A stretch of 64,000 nucleotides of DNA, taken from positions 62,001-126,000 of the forward strand of contig NZ_BARF01000094.1 of NCBI RefSeq assembly GCF_000367365.1, given 5' to 3'. Positions 9,624 to 17,339 of this stretch are shown piece by piece; within the stretch, counting starts at the first letter, position 1; each line of letters starts with the position of its first letter. The notes under the pieces were generated by a model. The model searched no databases, had not been told where the DNA came from, and worked only from the letters and a program-made list of their open reading frames with translations. Source of the DNA: Streptomyces prunicolor NBRC 13075 (GTDB taxonomy: Bacteria; Actinomycetota; Actinomycetes; Streptomycetales; Streptomycetaceae). Both the position numbers and the translations under genes were made by a program.

Positions 9624-10571
9624 ATGCCGCACCACCACCCCCACGGGATATCCCGCCGCGCCGTCACAAGGGCCGCCGCGGCCACGGGACTTGCCGTGCT
9701 GTTCGGCGCCACGGCCTCCGTAGGCCGGGCCCGGGCCGCGACGCAGATCTCGGCGCGTACGTTCGACGTGTCCGTGTCCTCGCCCGCGCTGGGCCGCAGC
9801 GCGCCGGTGCGGCTGATCCTGCCCTCGGACTTCGCCGCGCAGCCCGGGCGGACGTATCCCGTGCTGTATCTGCTGCACGGGGCGCACGACGACTACACGT
9901 CCTGGACGCGGGAGACGGACATCGAGGCGTTCACCGAGGGCCGCGAGCTGATCGTGGCGATGCCGGACGCGGGGCCGACCGGCATCCCGAGCGCGTGGCG
10001 GGACGGTCCCGACTACGAGACCTTCCAACTCCAGGAGGTTCCGGCGCTGTTGGCCCGTGACTATCGGGCGTCCGGTGTGCGGGCCGTCGCCGGGGTGTCC
10101 ACCGGGGGCTACGGAGCGATGGCGCACGCGGCCCGTCACCCGGGCGCGTTCACCGCCGCCGCGTCGTACAGCGGCATCCTCGACACCACAGCCCCCGGGG
10201 TGCCCTCGCTGATCGACGCCATCGTGGCCCGCGAGAACCTGGCACCCCGCACTCTCTGGGGCAACCCCCTTCTGGACCTGCTGACTTGGCAGGCCGCCAA
10301 TCCGCGCGCCCGGGCCGACGGGCTGCGCGGGACACCCTTGTACGTGTCCAACGGCAGTGGTGTGGCCGGGGGTTCGGGCGACTGGCTGCCCGAGGCGCTG
10401 GAGAGTCTGCTGTGGCCCTCCGCGCACAGTTTCACCGGCTTTCTCGCCCTGCTCGGCATTCCGGTCACCGCGCACTTCTACTCGGGAGGTGGCCACAGCT
10501 GGGCCTACTGGAAAGGGGAGTTCACGGCCTCGTGGCCGATGCTCGCCGGTGCGCTGGGGCTGCCGGAGTGA
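9624..10571 (+). CDS. Tat-exported antigen-85-like esterase / putative mycolyltransferase-family protein
   Basis: Alpha/beta hydrolase of 315 residues. The N-terminus S-R-R-A-V-T-R before a short hydrophobic stretch and A-R-A-A-T is a Tat signal. YLLHGAHDDYTSW forms the oxyanion region. GVSTGGYGAM holds the nucleophile (Ser about 159), and G-H-S-W-A-Y-W (His about 291) matches the C-terminal H-S-W-x-Y-W of antigen 85 proteins. Ag85 enzymes move mycolyl groups between trehalose and cell-wall arabinogalactan; related esterases with other or unknown roles also occur in actinobacteria without mycolates. It follows the synthase by nine bases and carries its own GAGGAG-like site, so it is in the same operon. 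An acyl-transfer or release step acting on the synthase product outside the cell is a reasonable inference. Confidence 0.8.
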   Translation: MPHHHPHGISRRAVTRAAAATGLAVLFGATASVGRARAATQISARTFDVSVSSPALGRSAPVRLILPSDFAAQPGRTYPVLYLLHGAHDDYTSWTRETDIEAFTEGRELIVAMPDAGPTGIPSAWRDGPDYETFQLQEVPALLARDYRASGVRAVAGVSTGGYGAMAHAARHPGAFTAAASYSGILDTTAPGVPSLIDAIVARENLAPRTLWGNPLLDLLTWQAANPRARADGLRGTPLYVSNGSGVAGGSGDWLPEALESLLWPSAHSFTGFLALLGIPVTAHFYSGGGHSWAYWKGEFTASWPMLAGALGLPE

Positions 10572-10693
10572 TGTCGGTGCAGCCGGGGCACGGAACGGAG
10601 CGCAGGGGACGGCCGTCCAACACGGGACGTCCCCCTCGTCCCACGGGCAACAGTCCGTGGGCGAGCCGCCTCCGGGGGAAAGGAGTGTCCGTC

Positions 10694-11971
10694 GTGGCTG
10701 TCCCCACCCCGCGCGGAGTACCCACCGAGCCCGAGACCGCTCTGGTTCCGCCCGACCTGGCCGAGCTGCTGCGTGCCCAACTCGCCGCCGTCTCCGACGA
10801 GGTGGAGGACGTGGTGCGCAGACATGTCCCCGAGTACGCGCGGCCGGCCGACGGCACCTATCGCGAGAACCTCAGATCCGGGGTGGTGCAGGCGCTCACG
10901 CTGTTCGTCGACCACATCGCGGACCCGCACGGCCAGAACGCCGCGATGGCGGCGGCGTACTACGAGGAACTCGGGCGCGGCGAGGCATTGGAAGGCCGCA
11001 GCCTGGAGGCGCTTCAGTCGGCCATCCGCGTGGGCGGGCTGCACGCCTGGCGGCTGATGGGCCGTACGGCGGAGGAACTCGGCCTGGATTCCGCGGTGGT
11101 GGCCGCGCTGGGCGAGCTGGCGTTCCGGACCGTGCACGAGGTCGCGGAGGCTGCCGCCGCCGGATACGCGGAGGCGCAGTCCCGCAGCACGGACGAGGTC
11201 GAGCGGCGGCGCCGACGGCTGCTCGAACTCCTGCTGGGCGAGGGGCCGGTGGCCCCGGAGGCGTTGCAGGACTTGGCGCACGGCGCGCGGTGGCGGGTGC
11301 CCGCGCGGGTCGCCGTCATCGCGCTGGCGGGCCCCGCGGACCCGGGCGCGGAGGACCGGCCGCCGGCGATGCCGGGCGCCCTGGCGAACATGGAGTCACG
11401 GCCGCCGCGCGTGCTGGTGCCGGATCCGGAGGGCTACGGCCGGTTCGGCGGGCGGTCGTTCGTCCTCGGCCTGGGCGGCCGTCCGGCGGCGATCGGTCCT
11501 ACGGTGCCGGTCGTCGAGGCCGCGCGGTCCTTGCACTGGGCCACACGGGCGTTGGGGTTGATGGGCCGCGGGGTGCTGCCCCGGCAGGGTGTGGTGCTGT
11601 GCGCCGACCATCTGTCGACGCTGTTGCTGCACAGCGACGAACCGCTGCTCGCCCAGCTGGAGTTACGGGCGCTCGCGCCGCTCGATGCCGCGTCCGAGGG
11701 CCAACGCCCGCGGCTGGCCGAGACGTTGCTCGCCTGGCTGCTCAGCGGCAGCAACGTCCCCGATGTCGCCGCGCGGCTCCATATCCACCCGCAGACGGTC
11801 CGCTATCGCCTGCGCCAGTTGGAGAAACTCTTCGGCGCGTCCCTGCACGACCCGGGCACCCGTCTCGATCTGATCCTCGCGCTGCGTTCGGCGGATTTGC
11901 GGGAAGGCGACCGCGACTCACGGGGCAGTGACCGCGACTCACGAGCCGACAAAAACAGAGAGAGTTTCTGA
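10694..11971 (+). CDS. PucR/CdaR-family transcriptional regulator
   Basis: About 425 residues from the GTG at 10694, chosen because AAAGGAG lies eight bases upstream; an ATG at 10571 overlaps the preceding stop and would add a basic, unstructured leader. The N-terminal helical region (EVEDVVRRHVPEYAR onward) resembles the RsbR-like sensor segment of many actinobacterial PucR proteins. The C-terminus has the PucR helix-turn-helix: LLAWLLSGSNVPDVAARL then HPQTVRYRLRQLEKLFG. Sitting between the esterase and cutinase genes on the same strand, it is the obvious candidate regulator of this locus, but no operator could be identified. Confidence 0.85.
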   Translation: MAVPTPRGVPTEPETALVPPDLAELLRAQLAAVSDEVEDVVRRHVPEYARPADGTYRENLRSGVVQALTLFVDHIADPHGQNAAMAAAYYEELGRGEALEGRSLEALQSAIRVGGLHAWRLMGRTAEELGLDSAVVAALGELAFRTVHEVAEAAAAGYAEAQSRSTDEVERRRRRLLELLLGEGPVAPEALQDLAHGARWRVPARVAVIALAGPADPGAEDRPPAMPGALANMESRPPRVLVPDPEGYGRFGGRSFVLGLGGRPAAIGPTVPVVEAARSLHWATRALGLMGRGVLPRQGVVLCADHLSTLLLHSDEPLLAQLELRALAPLDAASEGQRPRLAETLLAWLLSGSNVPDVAARLHIHPQTVRYRLRQLEKLFGASLHDPGTRLDLILALRSADLREGDRDSRGSDRDSRADKNRESF

Positions 11972-12065
11972 ATTCCCGTCCATAACACCGGACACGGGAA
12001 CGCGAATACCTTCGGGACAGTCCTTTCCACAGGCGCTTCACGCGCCCCACCCTCAAAGGATTCCC

Positions 12066-12707
12066 ATGCGTATTCGCTTATGTCTAGCCGCGCTCTCGCT
12101 GGTCGGCGGGGCCGGGCTCGCCACCCTCTCCGCAACCGCCGCATCGGCCGCCACCTGCTCGGATCTCGACGTGGTGGCGGCTCGCGGCACCTTCGAGCCG
12201 GGCACACTCGGCCTGATCGTCGGCGACCCGGTGTTCTCCGCACTCCAGAAGAAAATCACCGGAAAGACGCTCTCCAGCTATGCGGTGAACTATCCCGCCG
12301 ACCTTTCCCTCACGTCCGCCGCGACGGGAAACCTCGATGTGGTGAACCACGTCAACGCACAAGCGGCAGCCTGCCCGAATCAGCGTTTCATTCTCGTCGG
12401 CTATTCGCAGGGCGCGAACGTCGTCGACAACTCCATCGGAATCAGCAGCGCCGGAGCGGTGGTCGGCAGCCCGATCGTGGCGACCATCCCCGCCGCGGTC
12501 GAGCCGAGAGTCGCCGCGGTGCTGCTGTTCGGCAACCCGATCCGGGCCCTCGGCAAGAGCGTCACCGGCACCTACCAGAGCCGCACCATCGACTTCTGCG
12601 CCAACGGTGACCCCATCTGCCAGAACGGCGGGACCGACGTGGGGGCACACCTCGGCTACACCGCCGACGCCGACGCGGCGGCCACGTTCGCCGCCGGCAA
12701 GGTCTGA
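12066..12707 (+). CDS. secreted cutinase-family serine hydrolase (Culp-like)
   Basis: A 214-residue protein with a Sec signal (cleavage near SAAT-CSDL). Mature features fit the cutinase family: an early Cys (31), VVAARGTFEPG, the nucleophile motif GYSQGANVV (Ser 114), an acid in C-A-N-G-D-P-I-C (Asp 182) and His 195 in G-A-H-L-G-Y. Cys 31/103 and 178/185 are likely disulfides. Start ATG 12066 has AAAGGA just upstream. In mycobacteria the cutinase-like phospholipase/thioesterase Culp6 lies beside FadD32 and Pks13, so the position here is notable. Simple cutin or ester hydrolysis is the alternative. A strong hairpin follows the gene. Confidence 0.9.
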   Translation: MRIRLCLAALSLVGGAGLATLSATAASAATCSDLDVVAARGTFEPGTLGLIVGDPVFSALQKKITGKTLSSYAVNYPADLSLTSAATGNLDVVNHVNAQAAACPNQRFILVGYSQGANVVDNSIGISSAGAVVGSPIVATIPAAVEPRVAAVLLFGNPIRALGKSVTGTYQSRTIDFCANGDPICQNGGTDVGAHLGYTADADAAATFAAGKV

Positions 12708-12739
12708 GCCGTAGCAAGGCTGTAGGCCCGAGAGACACC

Positions 12740-12773
12740 GTAGGGCCCGGGAGTTGATCCTCCCGGGCCCTAC
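12740..12773. terminator. rho-independent-like terminator, probably bidirectional
   Basis: A perfect 14-bp stem (GTAGGGCCCGGGAG pairing with its complement) closes a six-base loop TTGATC. It sits 32 bases after the cutinase stop and before the convergent hydrolase gene ending at 12816. There is no U-run, as is common for Streptomyces terminators. Confidence 0.85.
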
Positions 12774-12815
12774 CTGCGTGCGCGAACAGCCGTACAGGGA
12801 CGCCTACTGGGGTGA

Positions 12816-14567
12816 CTACTTGGGTGACGCGGCGAACGCCGCGAGGCTGCTGGAGACCACCTCGGGGCGGCCGTCGTTCTGGACGGGCGCGGCGGTCAGT
12901 ACGTCGAGGTGCTGGTATCCGGGGGCGATCACGGGGTTCAGGCCGGCCGGGACGCGGCCCGCGAGCAGCCCGTCGCCCGCGAGCACGGTGAGCGTCGGGT
13001 TGGCCGTCAGCCCGCCCGGGTGCACGAGGAGTTGCTTCACCTGCGGTGAGGTGGCCAGTTCGAGGTCGGTGACCAGCTTGGTCGGGAAGTACTGCTCGGT
13101 GAAGTCCAGCGGCTGCTCCCCCATGCTCCGGGCGAGCTCGTGGATGTCGGTGACCTCCTTGGAGGCGTTGGTGAACGGGGTGCCGTCGGCCGACCGGTAC
13201 CCGGGGTCGTCGGCGGCGCCGACACGGTCGTAATTGCGCCAGGTGTAGAGCGGCCCGTGGGGCTGTGCGGGAATCGCCTTGTACTCGACGCCGAACAGCA
13301 GCGAGTTGTCCGAACTCCCGTTGGTGGCGGGGAAGTTCTTGTCGATGATCGGACCGCCGTCGAAGAAGCCCACGCTGCTCTGCAGGAACGCGAGCGGTAC
13401 GGAGTTGTCGTCCATCAGCGCCCCGAGCACCGCGTCGTTGGTGAGCCGGAAGTCCTTCACCGAGGGCGATCCGGTGAGGAACGTGGCAGCGTCCTTGGAG
13501 AACAGGAAGCGGTTCGTGGTCTCGATGTTGACGTTGGAGGGCAGAGTGGACAGCAGGTCCGACTCACCGCCCGGGTTCTGTACGGCGCCCAGGCCGGCGA
13601 TGGCGAGCAGGGTCATCGTCTCGGGGTTGAGCAGCACGGGCGCTGACAGCGAGCGCGGCAACACCCCGCTGTCGAGCCCGGCCCGTACGACGCCGTAACC
13701 GAGCCCGATATCAGGCAGGTTGGTGTCGTCCGGGATGCTGCCGCTGAGATCCGCCAGGTCGGTGGAGATCGTCGTGTCGAGGGCGAAGTACCCGGCGCAC
13801 TGGTTCTGCCCGGCGTCCGCCGTGGTCGCGGGGTTGCCGTCGAAGTCGGCCGCCGCGAAGTACCCGGTGATGACGCCGCCGAGCGAGTGGCCGCCGCACA
13901 GCACCTTGTTCTTGCGCAGGGTCGGGTCGGGCAACTCGGCGGTGAGCAGGTCGTATTCGTCCCGTACGGTCTGCTGGATGCCGAGCTTGGCCATCCAGCC
14001 GAGCTGGTCGTTGCCGACGAACCCGGCGAAGGTCCGGCCGCCGACGGCCTTGCCCCGGTAGTAGTAGTCGACGGCCGTGTGCTGGTCGCCGGAGGCGATA
14101 CCGGTGGGATCCTCAAGGCAGTTGGAGCGCCGGTCCAAGGCCCAGAACTCGATGTGCCGTCCCTGCGCGGCGGCTTGGGCGACCGTGTCGCGGGCGACGC
14201 TGTCGAACGCACCGGCGCCCTCCAGGATGCCGGGCTGGGCCACGAGGATCCGGTCGGCGTCGGCCGACGCGCTCGGTCCGTCGGCGGCGCGGTAGCGCAG
14301 ATACGACAGCCAGTCGCACGCCGCCGGACGGGCGCCGAACGACTGCGGCAACGGCACTTTGACCCGCACCACCGACTCGACCACACCGTCGGCCGGATGC
14401 GTCGACGCGACCGGGGTCTCGGTGCGGGCGCTCTCTCCCTGGGCCTGTGGAGCGGCGGCGGTGAGCGCGCCCGCGGTCAACAGCGCCGCGAGCGCGGCAC
14501 CGCGCCACGTACGTCCTGCGTTCGCGGCTCCGCGCCACGAACTTCCTTTGCTGCGACTGGTGTTCAT
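12816..14567 (-). CDS. secreted alpha/beta-hydrolase (lipase/esterase-like), family not assigned
   Basis: A 583-residue protein with a basic N-terminus, a hydrophobic Sec-type segment (ALAALLTAGALTAAAP) and a likely cut near AQG. The nucleophile motif is C-G-G-H-S-L-G-G (Ser about 228), preceded by a long N-terminal section with three Cys that may form disulfides. Asp and His partners cannot be placed with confidence. It is much larger than simple lipases. It converges on the cutinase gene across the shared terminator, so it is separately transcribed; whether it works with the lipid locus is unknown. No convincing ribosome-binding site is visible before the ATG. Confidence 0.7.
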   Translation of the reverse strand: MNTSRSKGSSWRGAANAGRTWRGAALAALLTAGALTAAAPQAQGESARTETPVASTHPADGVVESVVRVKVPLPQSFGARPAACDWLSYLRYRAADGPSASADADRILVAQPGILEGAGAFDSVARDTVAQAAAQGRHIEFWALDRRSNCLEDPTGIASGDQHTAVDYYYRGKAVGGRTFAGFVGNDQLGWMAKLGIQQTVRDEYDLLTAELPDPTLRKNKVLCGGHSLGGVITGYFAAADFDGNPATTADAGQNQCAGYFALDTTISTDLADLSGSIPDDTNLPDIGLGYGVVRAGLDSGVLPRSLSAPVLLNPETMTLLAIAGLGAVQNPGGESDLLSTLPSNVNIETTNRFLFSKDAATFLTGSPSVKDFRLTNDAVLGALMDDNSVPLAFLQSSVGFFDGGPIIDKNFPATNGSSDNSLLFGVEYKAIPAQPHGPLYTWRNYDRVGAADDPGYRSADGTPFTNASKEVTDIHELARSMGEQPLDFTEQYFPTKLVTDLELATSPQVKQLLVHPGGLTANPTLTVLAGDGLLAGRVPAGLNPVIAPGYQHLDVLTAAPVQNDGRPEVVSSSLAAFAASPK

Positions 14568-14676
14568 GGCCGGACCGTAGGACGGTCGGGGCTACGGGAT
14601 CAGGCGGTGCTCACAAGAACGCAGCTCACGACCGCACCCTTGTCACCTGCTCGCAGAGGCAGCGAACGAAGGGTGG

Positions 14677-15111
14677 TCAGACATCCTTGATCGTCGCGGT
14701 GACTGGCGTGCCGGTCTCCACCGTACGGCTGACCGTGCACAGCCGGTCGTGGGAGACGGTGACCGCCCGGGGCAGGATCGCGCGGGCCCGGTCCCCGGCC
14801 TCGCCCTCCGGGAAGCTCACGGCGAAGGTGACCGCCAGGTCGGTCATCCGGTTGCCGAGGTCGTCGCTGACCTTGTTGCCGGTCACGGTGACGGTGAACC
14901 CGTCCGGCTCCGCGTGCCGGGTGGTGGCGACGTCGACGTCGGCCGCGGTGCAGCCGCCGATCGCGGCGAGCAGCAGCTCGACCGGGGTGAACTCGGTACC
15001 GCCGCCGACGGCGGTACCGAAGTCGATGGTGCCGCCGCGGGCGTTGGTCGCGGTGAAGCGGCCGGGGGCGGTGCGGTCGACGGTGACGAGGCGCTGGGGG
15101 TTATCGCTCAT
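14677..15111 (-). CDS. OsmC/Ohr-family peroxidase-like protein
   Basis: A 144-residue OsmC-fold protein. Family features are PVELLLAAIGGCTAADV with peroxidatic Cys 54 and the second Cys (125) in S-H-D-R-L-C-T-V-S-R. Such proteins reduce organic hydroperoxides with thiol cofactors; some paralogues have unknown substrates. Start 15111 has AAGGA upstream on the minus strand. It lies about 110 bases beyond the protease-hydrolase fusion on the same strand, separated by a tandem repeat. Confidence 0.88.
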   Translation of the reverse strand: MSDNPQRLVTVDRTAPGRFTATNARGGTIDFGTAVGGGTEFTPVELLLAAIGGCTAADVDVATTRHAEPDGFTVTVTGNKVSDDLGNRMTDLAVTFAVSFPEGEAGDRARAILPRAVTVSHDRLCTVSRTVETGTPVTATIKDV

Positions 15112-15172
15112 GCCGGAGATCCTTCCAGAGACCTCGGCCGGATCCCTCGCCGCGCGCCGCCGACCTCCTTCG

Positions 15173-15231
15173 CCGGACTACTCTCGGACTTCTCCGGACT
15201 ACTCTCGGACTTCTCCGGACTACTCTCGGAC
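15173..15231. repeat. 21-bp tandem repeat, 2.8 copies
   Basis: Two perfect 21-bp copies (15173-15193, 15194-15214) and a third truncated to 17 bp run across the stop codon (15220-15222) of the protease-hydrolase fusion into the gap before the OsmC gene. Twenty-one is a multiple of three and the minus-strand frame reads S-P-E-K-S-E-S repeatedly, but that frame has no credible start, so I treat it as non-coding. Confidence 0.85.
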
Positions 15232-17211
15232 GGCGCGGCCGATCTCGGCTGCGACCAGGGCGTGGGACAGGTACTGCTTGATGTCGTGTGCCTTGTCCTT
15301 CCGATTGGCGCAGAGCAGGTCACTCACCCGTGGCCAGCTCCTTCCCAACGGACAGCCGATGGCGACGGCATCCGCGGCCGCCCACGCGTTGACCCACACG
15401 TCCACTTGGCCGGGCCGGACCGGGCCACCGGCGAGCAACCGCTCGTACACGGTGTCGAGCCCGAGCGGGCTGCCGGCGGTCACCAGCAGCGGTACCGAGA
15501 CGTGCCCGGGCAGCCTGTTGCACAGATCGAGCGCGACGACGGTACCGAGACTGTGGCTGACCAGCACGAACTCGTCGTCTTTGGGCAGCCCGGCCAGCAC
15601 CGCCTCCAGTACGGCGTCGCGTGCCGACCTGCTGCCGAGGTAGGCGGCGACGTCGTGGAACGCCATCGCGATCACGACGTCGTCGAGCCCGCTGCGGGCC
15701 GCGATCCAGGACAGCGGCCGTTGCAGCGCGGCGACCGCCCCGCCGAGCAGGCTCGACTCCTGCGCGTCCGCGGGCTCCTGCTCCGACGCGGGCATCCCGG
15801 CGCGGTCGGCGGCATCGGTGAGCAGCGCGGCGTACACGTCGACAGCGCCGGTGTCGGCAGGCATGTACGCCTCGGCCGTGGTCGTCGCCGTATCGACGGG
15901 GGCGCTCTCGCGGCCGGCCGTCGCGGAGGCCAACGCGTCGCCGTAGAAGGGGAACCAGACGTCGGCGGGGTCCAGGGGAGGAAGGCCCGCCGCCGCCAGC
16001 CCGATGTCCAGGCCGTCGCACCATCCGGCGCGCAGGGCGGCGGGGTCGTGACCCTGCTGACCGCGGCCGTGCAGGAACACGATGCGCCGGCCTGCGCCGG
16101 TCCGGCCGGTGAGGCCGTGCCGTTCCTGAGCGCGTTCGGCTGCGTCCTGCACAAGGGCCGACACCACCTGGGCGGCTGGGACTTCCGGAGCCGTGGTGGC
16201 CCCCGCGGCCGTCCCGACGCGGCGGTCGTCCGTCGGCGCCGGCCCGACCGGTACCGCCTGGGGGCCCAACTCGGCGAGCAGCGGCTTCTGTTCCGGTGGT
16301 GGCCCGGCCTCCGTGAGGTGCCGCAGGATGGCGCTGACCCGGACTCCCTCGTTGGCGATCCAGCCCGCCCCGTCCGGATCGGGCACGCTCGCGTGGTGCA
16401 GCGCGACGACCTCCCACTGGTCGTTGAACACGGGCGAGCCGGAGTTTCCTGGCCTGGTGTCCGTGCGGTAGTGCAGGAACTGCGGCAGCTGGTTGAGCAG
16501 TTCGTTGGCGCGGACCGCGACCTCCTTCGGCCGCGCGTCGGGGTGGCCGACGATGTTCACCGGCTCGCCGATGACGATCTTCCCCTGTTGCGCGATCAGC
16601 CTCAGTCGGCCGTACGTCGCGCCGGGCCGCTTCCCGTCGGAGCCCGTCCCGACCGCGACGAGCGTGTAGTCGAGCGCGCGGTCCGTCACGAACAACTCGC
16701 CCGGGGCCAGGTCGTAGGTGTCAACCGGTTTGGGCGCACCGTCGACGTCGGCTTCGTAGTCGAACTCCGCGAAGGACCCGGTCGCCGCCGCCACGTCGGG
16801 CAGCACGTGGTTGTTGGTGAGCAGCAGGCGCTCCCCCACAAGGAACCCGGTGCCGTGCCAGGCCAGTTTTCCGCCGCCGTCCACGACGGAGATGCGCGCG
16901 ACCGCGCGTGCCGCACGGGCCCCGCGGGCAAGGAAGTTGACGTTCTGCAACTCGTTCGCGGCGCCGAGGATCCGTTCGAAGACGACGGCGGGACGCACCG
17001 GCCCTGCGCCGGACGGCACAGGCGCCAGTTCCCCGGGATCGACCTCAAGCTTGTCCACCAGCCGCTCAGCGCGGGCCCGCAGCTGTTCGTCGCTGTCGGC
17101 GGCGAAGGGCGTGCCGGTCTCCACCTGCCGTCGCCGGATGTCCTCGCGCTGGTCCAGCGTGTCCCGGTACCGCTCCGTCATGTTCCGTTGCTGCTGCTCT
17201 CGTAGGTTCAT
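15220..17211 (-). CDS. trypsin-like serine protease fused to an alpha/beta-hydrolase
   Basis: About 663 residues with no signal peptide, so probably cytosolic. A charged helical N-terminus (1-60) leads to a segment F-E-R-I-L-G...N-F-L-A-R-G-A-R-A-A-R-A-V seen before many bacterial trypsin domains. The protease has His 135 (LLTNNHVL), Asp 181 (ALDYTLVAV) and Ser 257 (RPGNSGSPVF). After a linker (about 300-370) a hydrolase starts at R-R-I-V-F-L-H-G-R-G and has its nucleophile in V-S-H-S-L-G (Ser 554). Both triads look complete. The start at 17211 is the best-placed ATG but has a weak ribosome-binding site; ATG at 17181 is possible. It lies downstream of the haem peroxidase, separated by a hairpin. 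Confidence 0.85.
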   Translation of the reverse strand: MNLREQQQRNMTERYRDTLDQREDIRRRQVETGTPFAADSDEQLRARAERLVDKLEVDPGELAPVPSGAGPVRPAVVFERILGAANELQNVNFLARGARAARAVARISVVDGGGKLAWHGTGFLVGERLLLTNNHVLPDVAAATGSFAEFDYEADVDGAPKPVDTYDLAPGELFVTDRALDYTLVAVGTGSDGKRPGATYGRLRLIAQQGKIVIGEPVNIVGHPDARPKEVAVRANELLNQLPQFLHYRTDTRPGNSGSPVFNDQWEVVALHHASVPDPDGAGWIANEGVRVSAILRHLTEAGPPPEQKPLLAELGPQAVPVGPAPTDDRRVGTAAGATTAPEVPAAQVVSALVQDAAERAQERHGLTGRTGAGRRIVFLHGRGQQGHDPAALRAGWCDGLDIGLAAAGLPPLDPADVWFPFYGDALASATAGRESAPVDTATTTAEAYMPADTGAVDVYAALLTDAADRAGMPASEQEPADAQESSLLGGAVAALQRPLSWIAARSGLDDVVIAMAFHDVAAYLGSRSARDAVLEAVLAGLPKDDEFVLVSHSLGTVVALDLCNRLPGHVSVPLLVTAGSPLGLDTVYERLLAGGPVRPGQVDVWVNAWAAADAVAIGCPLGRSWPRVSDLLCANRKDKAHDIKQYLSHALVAAEIGRAVRE

Positions 17212-17272
17212 GCGCGCATGGTCCGGGGAGCGGGCCGTACGGCGCTTCCGGGAACTCCCTACCGAGCGGAAC

Positions 17273-17304
17273 GTGCCCCCGCCGAGGCAGGTCGGCGGGG
17301 GCAC
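17273..17304. terminator. hairpin terminator between peroxidase and protease-hydrolase genes
   Basis: A 13-bp perfect stem (GTGCCCCCGCCGA and its complement) with loop GGCAGG follows the peroxidase stop on the minus strand. It should end or attenuate the peroxidase transcript before the protease-hydrolase gene. Confidence 0.75.
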
Positions 17305-17339
17305 GGGGTCGCGGCTCGAAGGATAAGGATGTCGTCGGG

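Noticed and set aside
6768..10496. A 1242-codon minus-strand frame opposite the PKS
   Set aside because: It mirrors the PKS and esterase coding frames and contains no family motifs.
15112..15219. A repeated S-P-E-K-S-E-S small protein
   Set aside because: The frame comes only from a 21-bp tandem repeat, has no start with a ribosome-binding site and overlaps a real stop codon.
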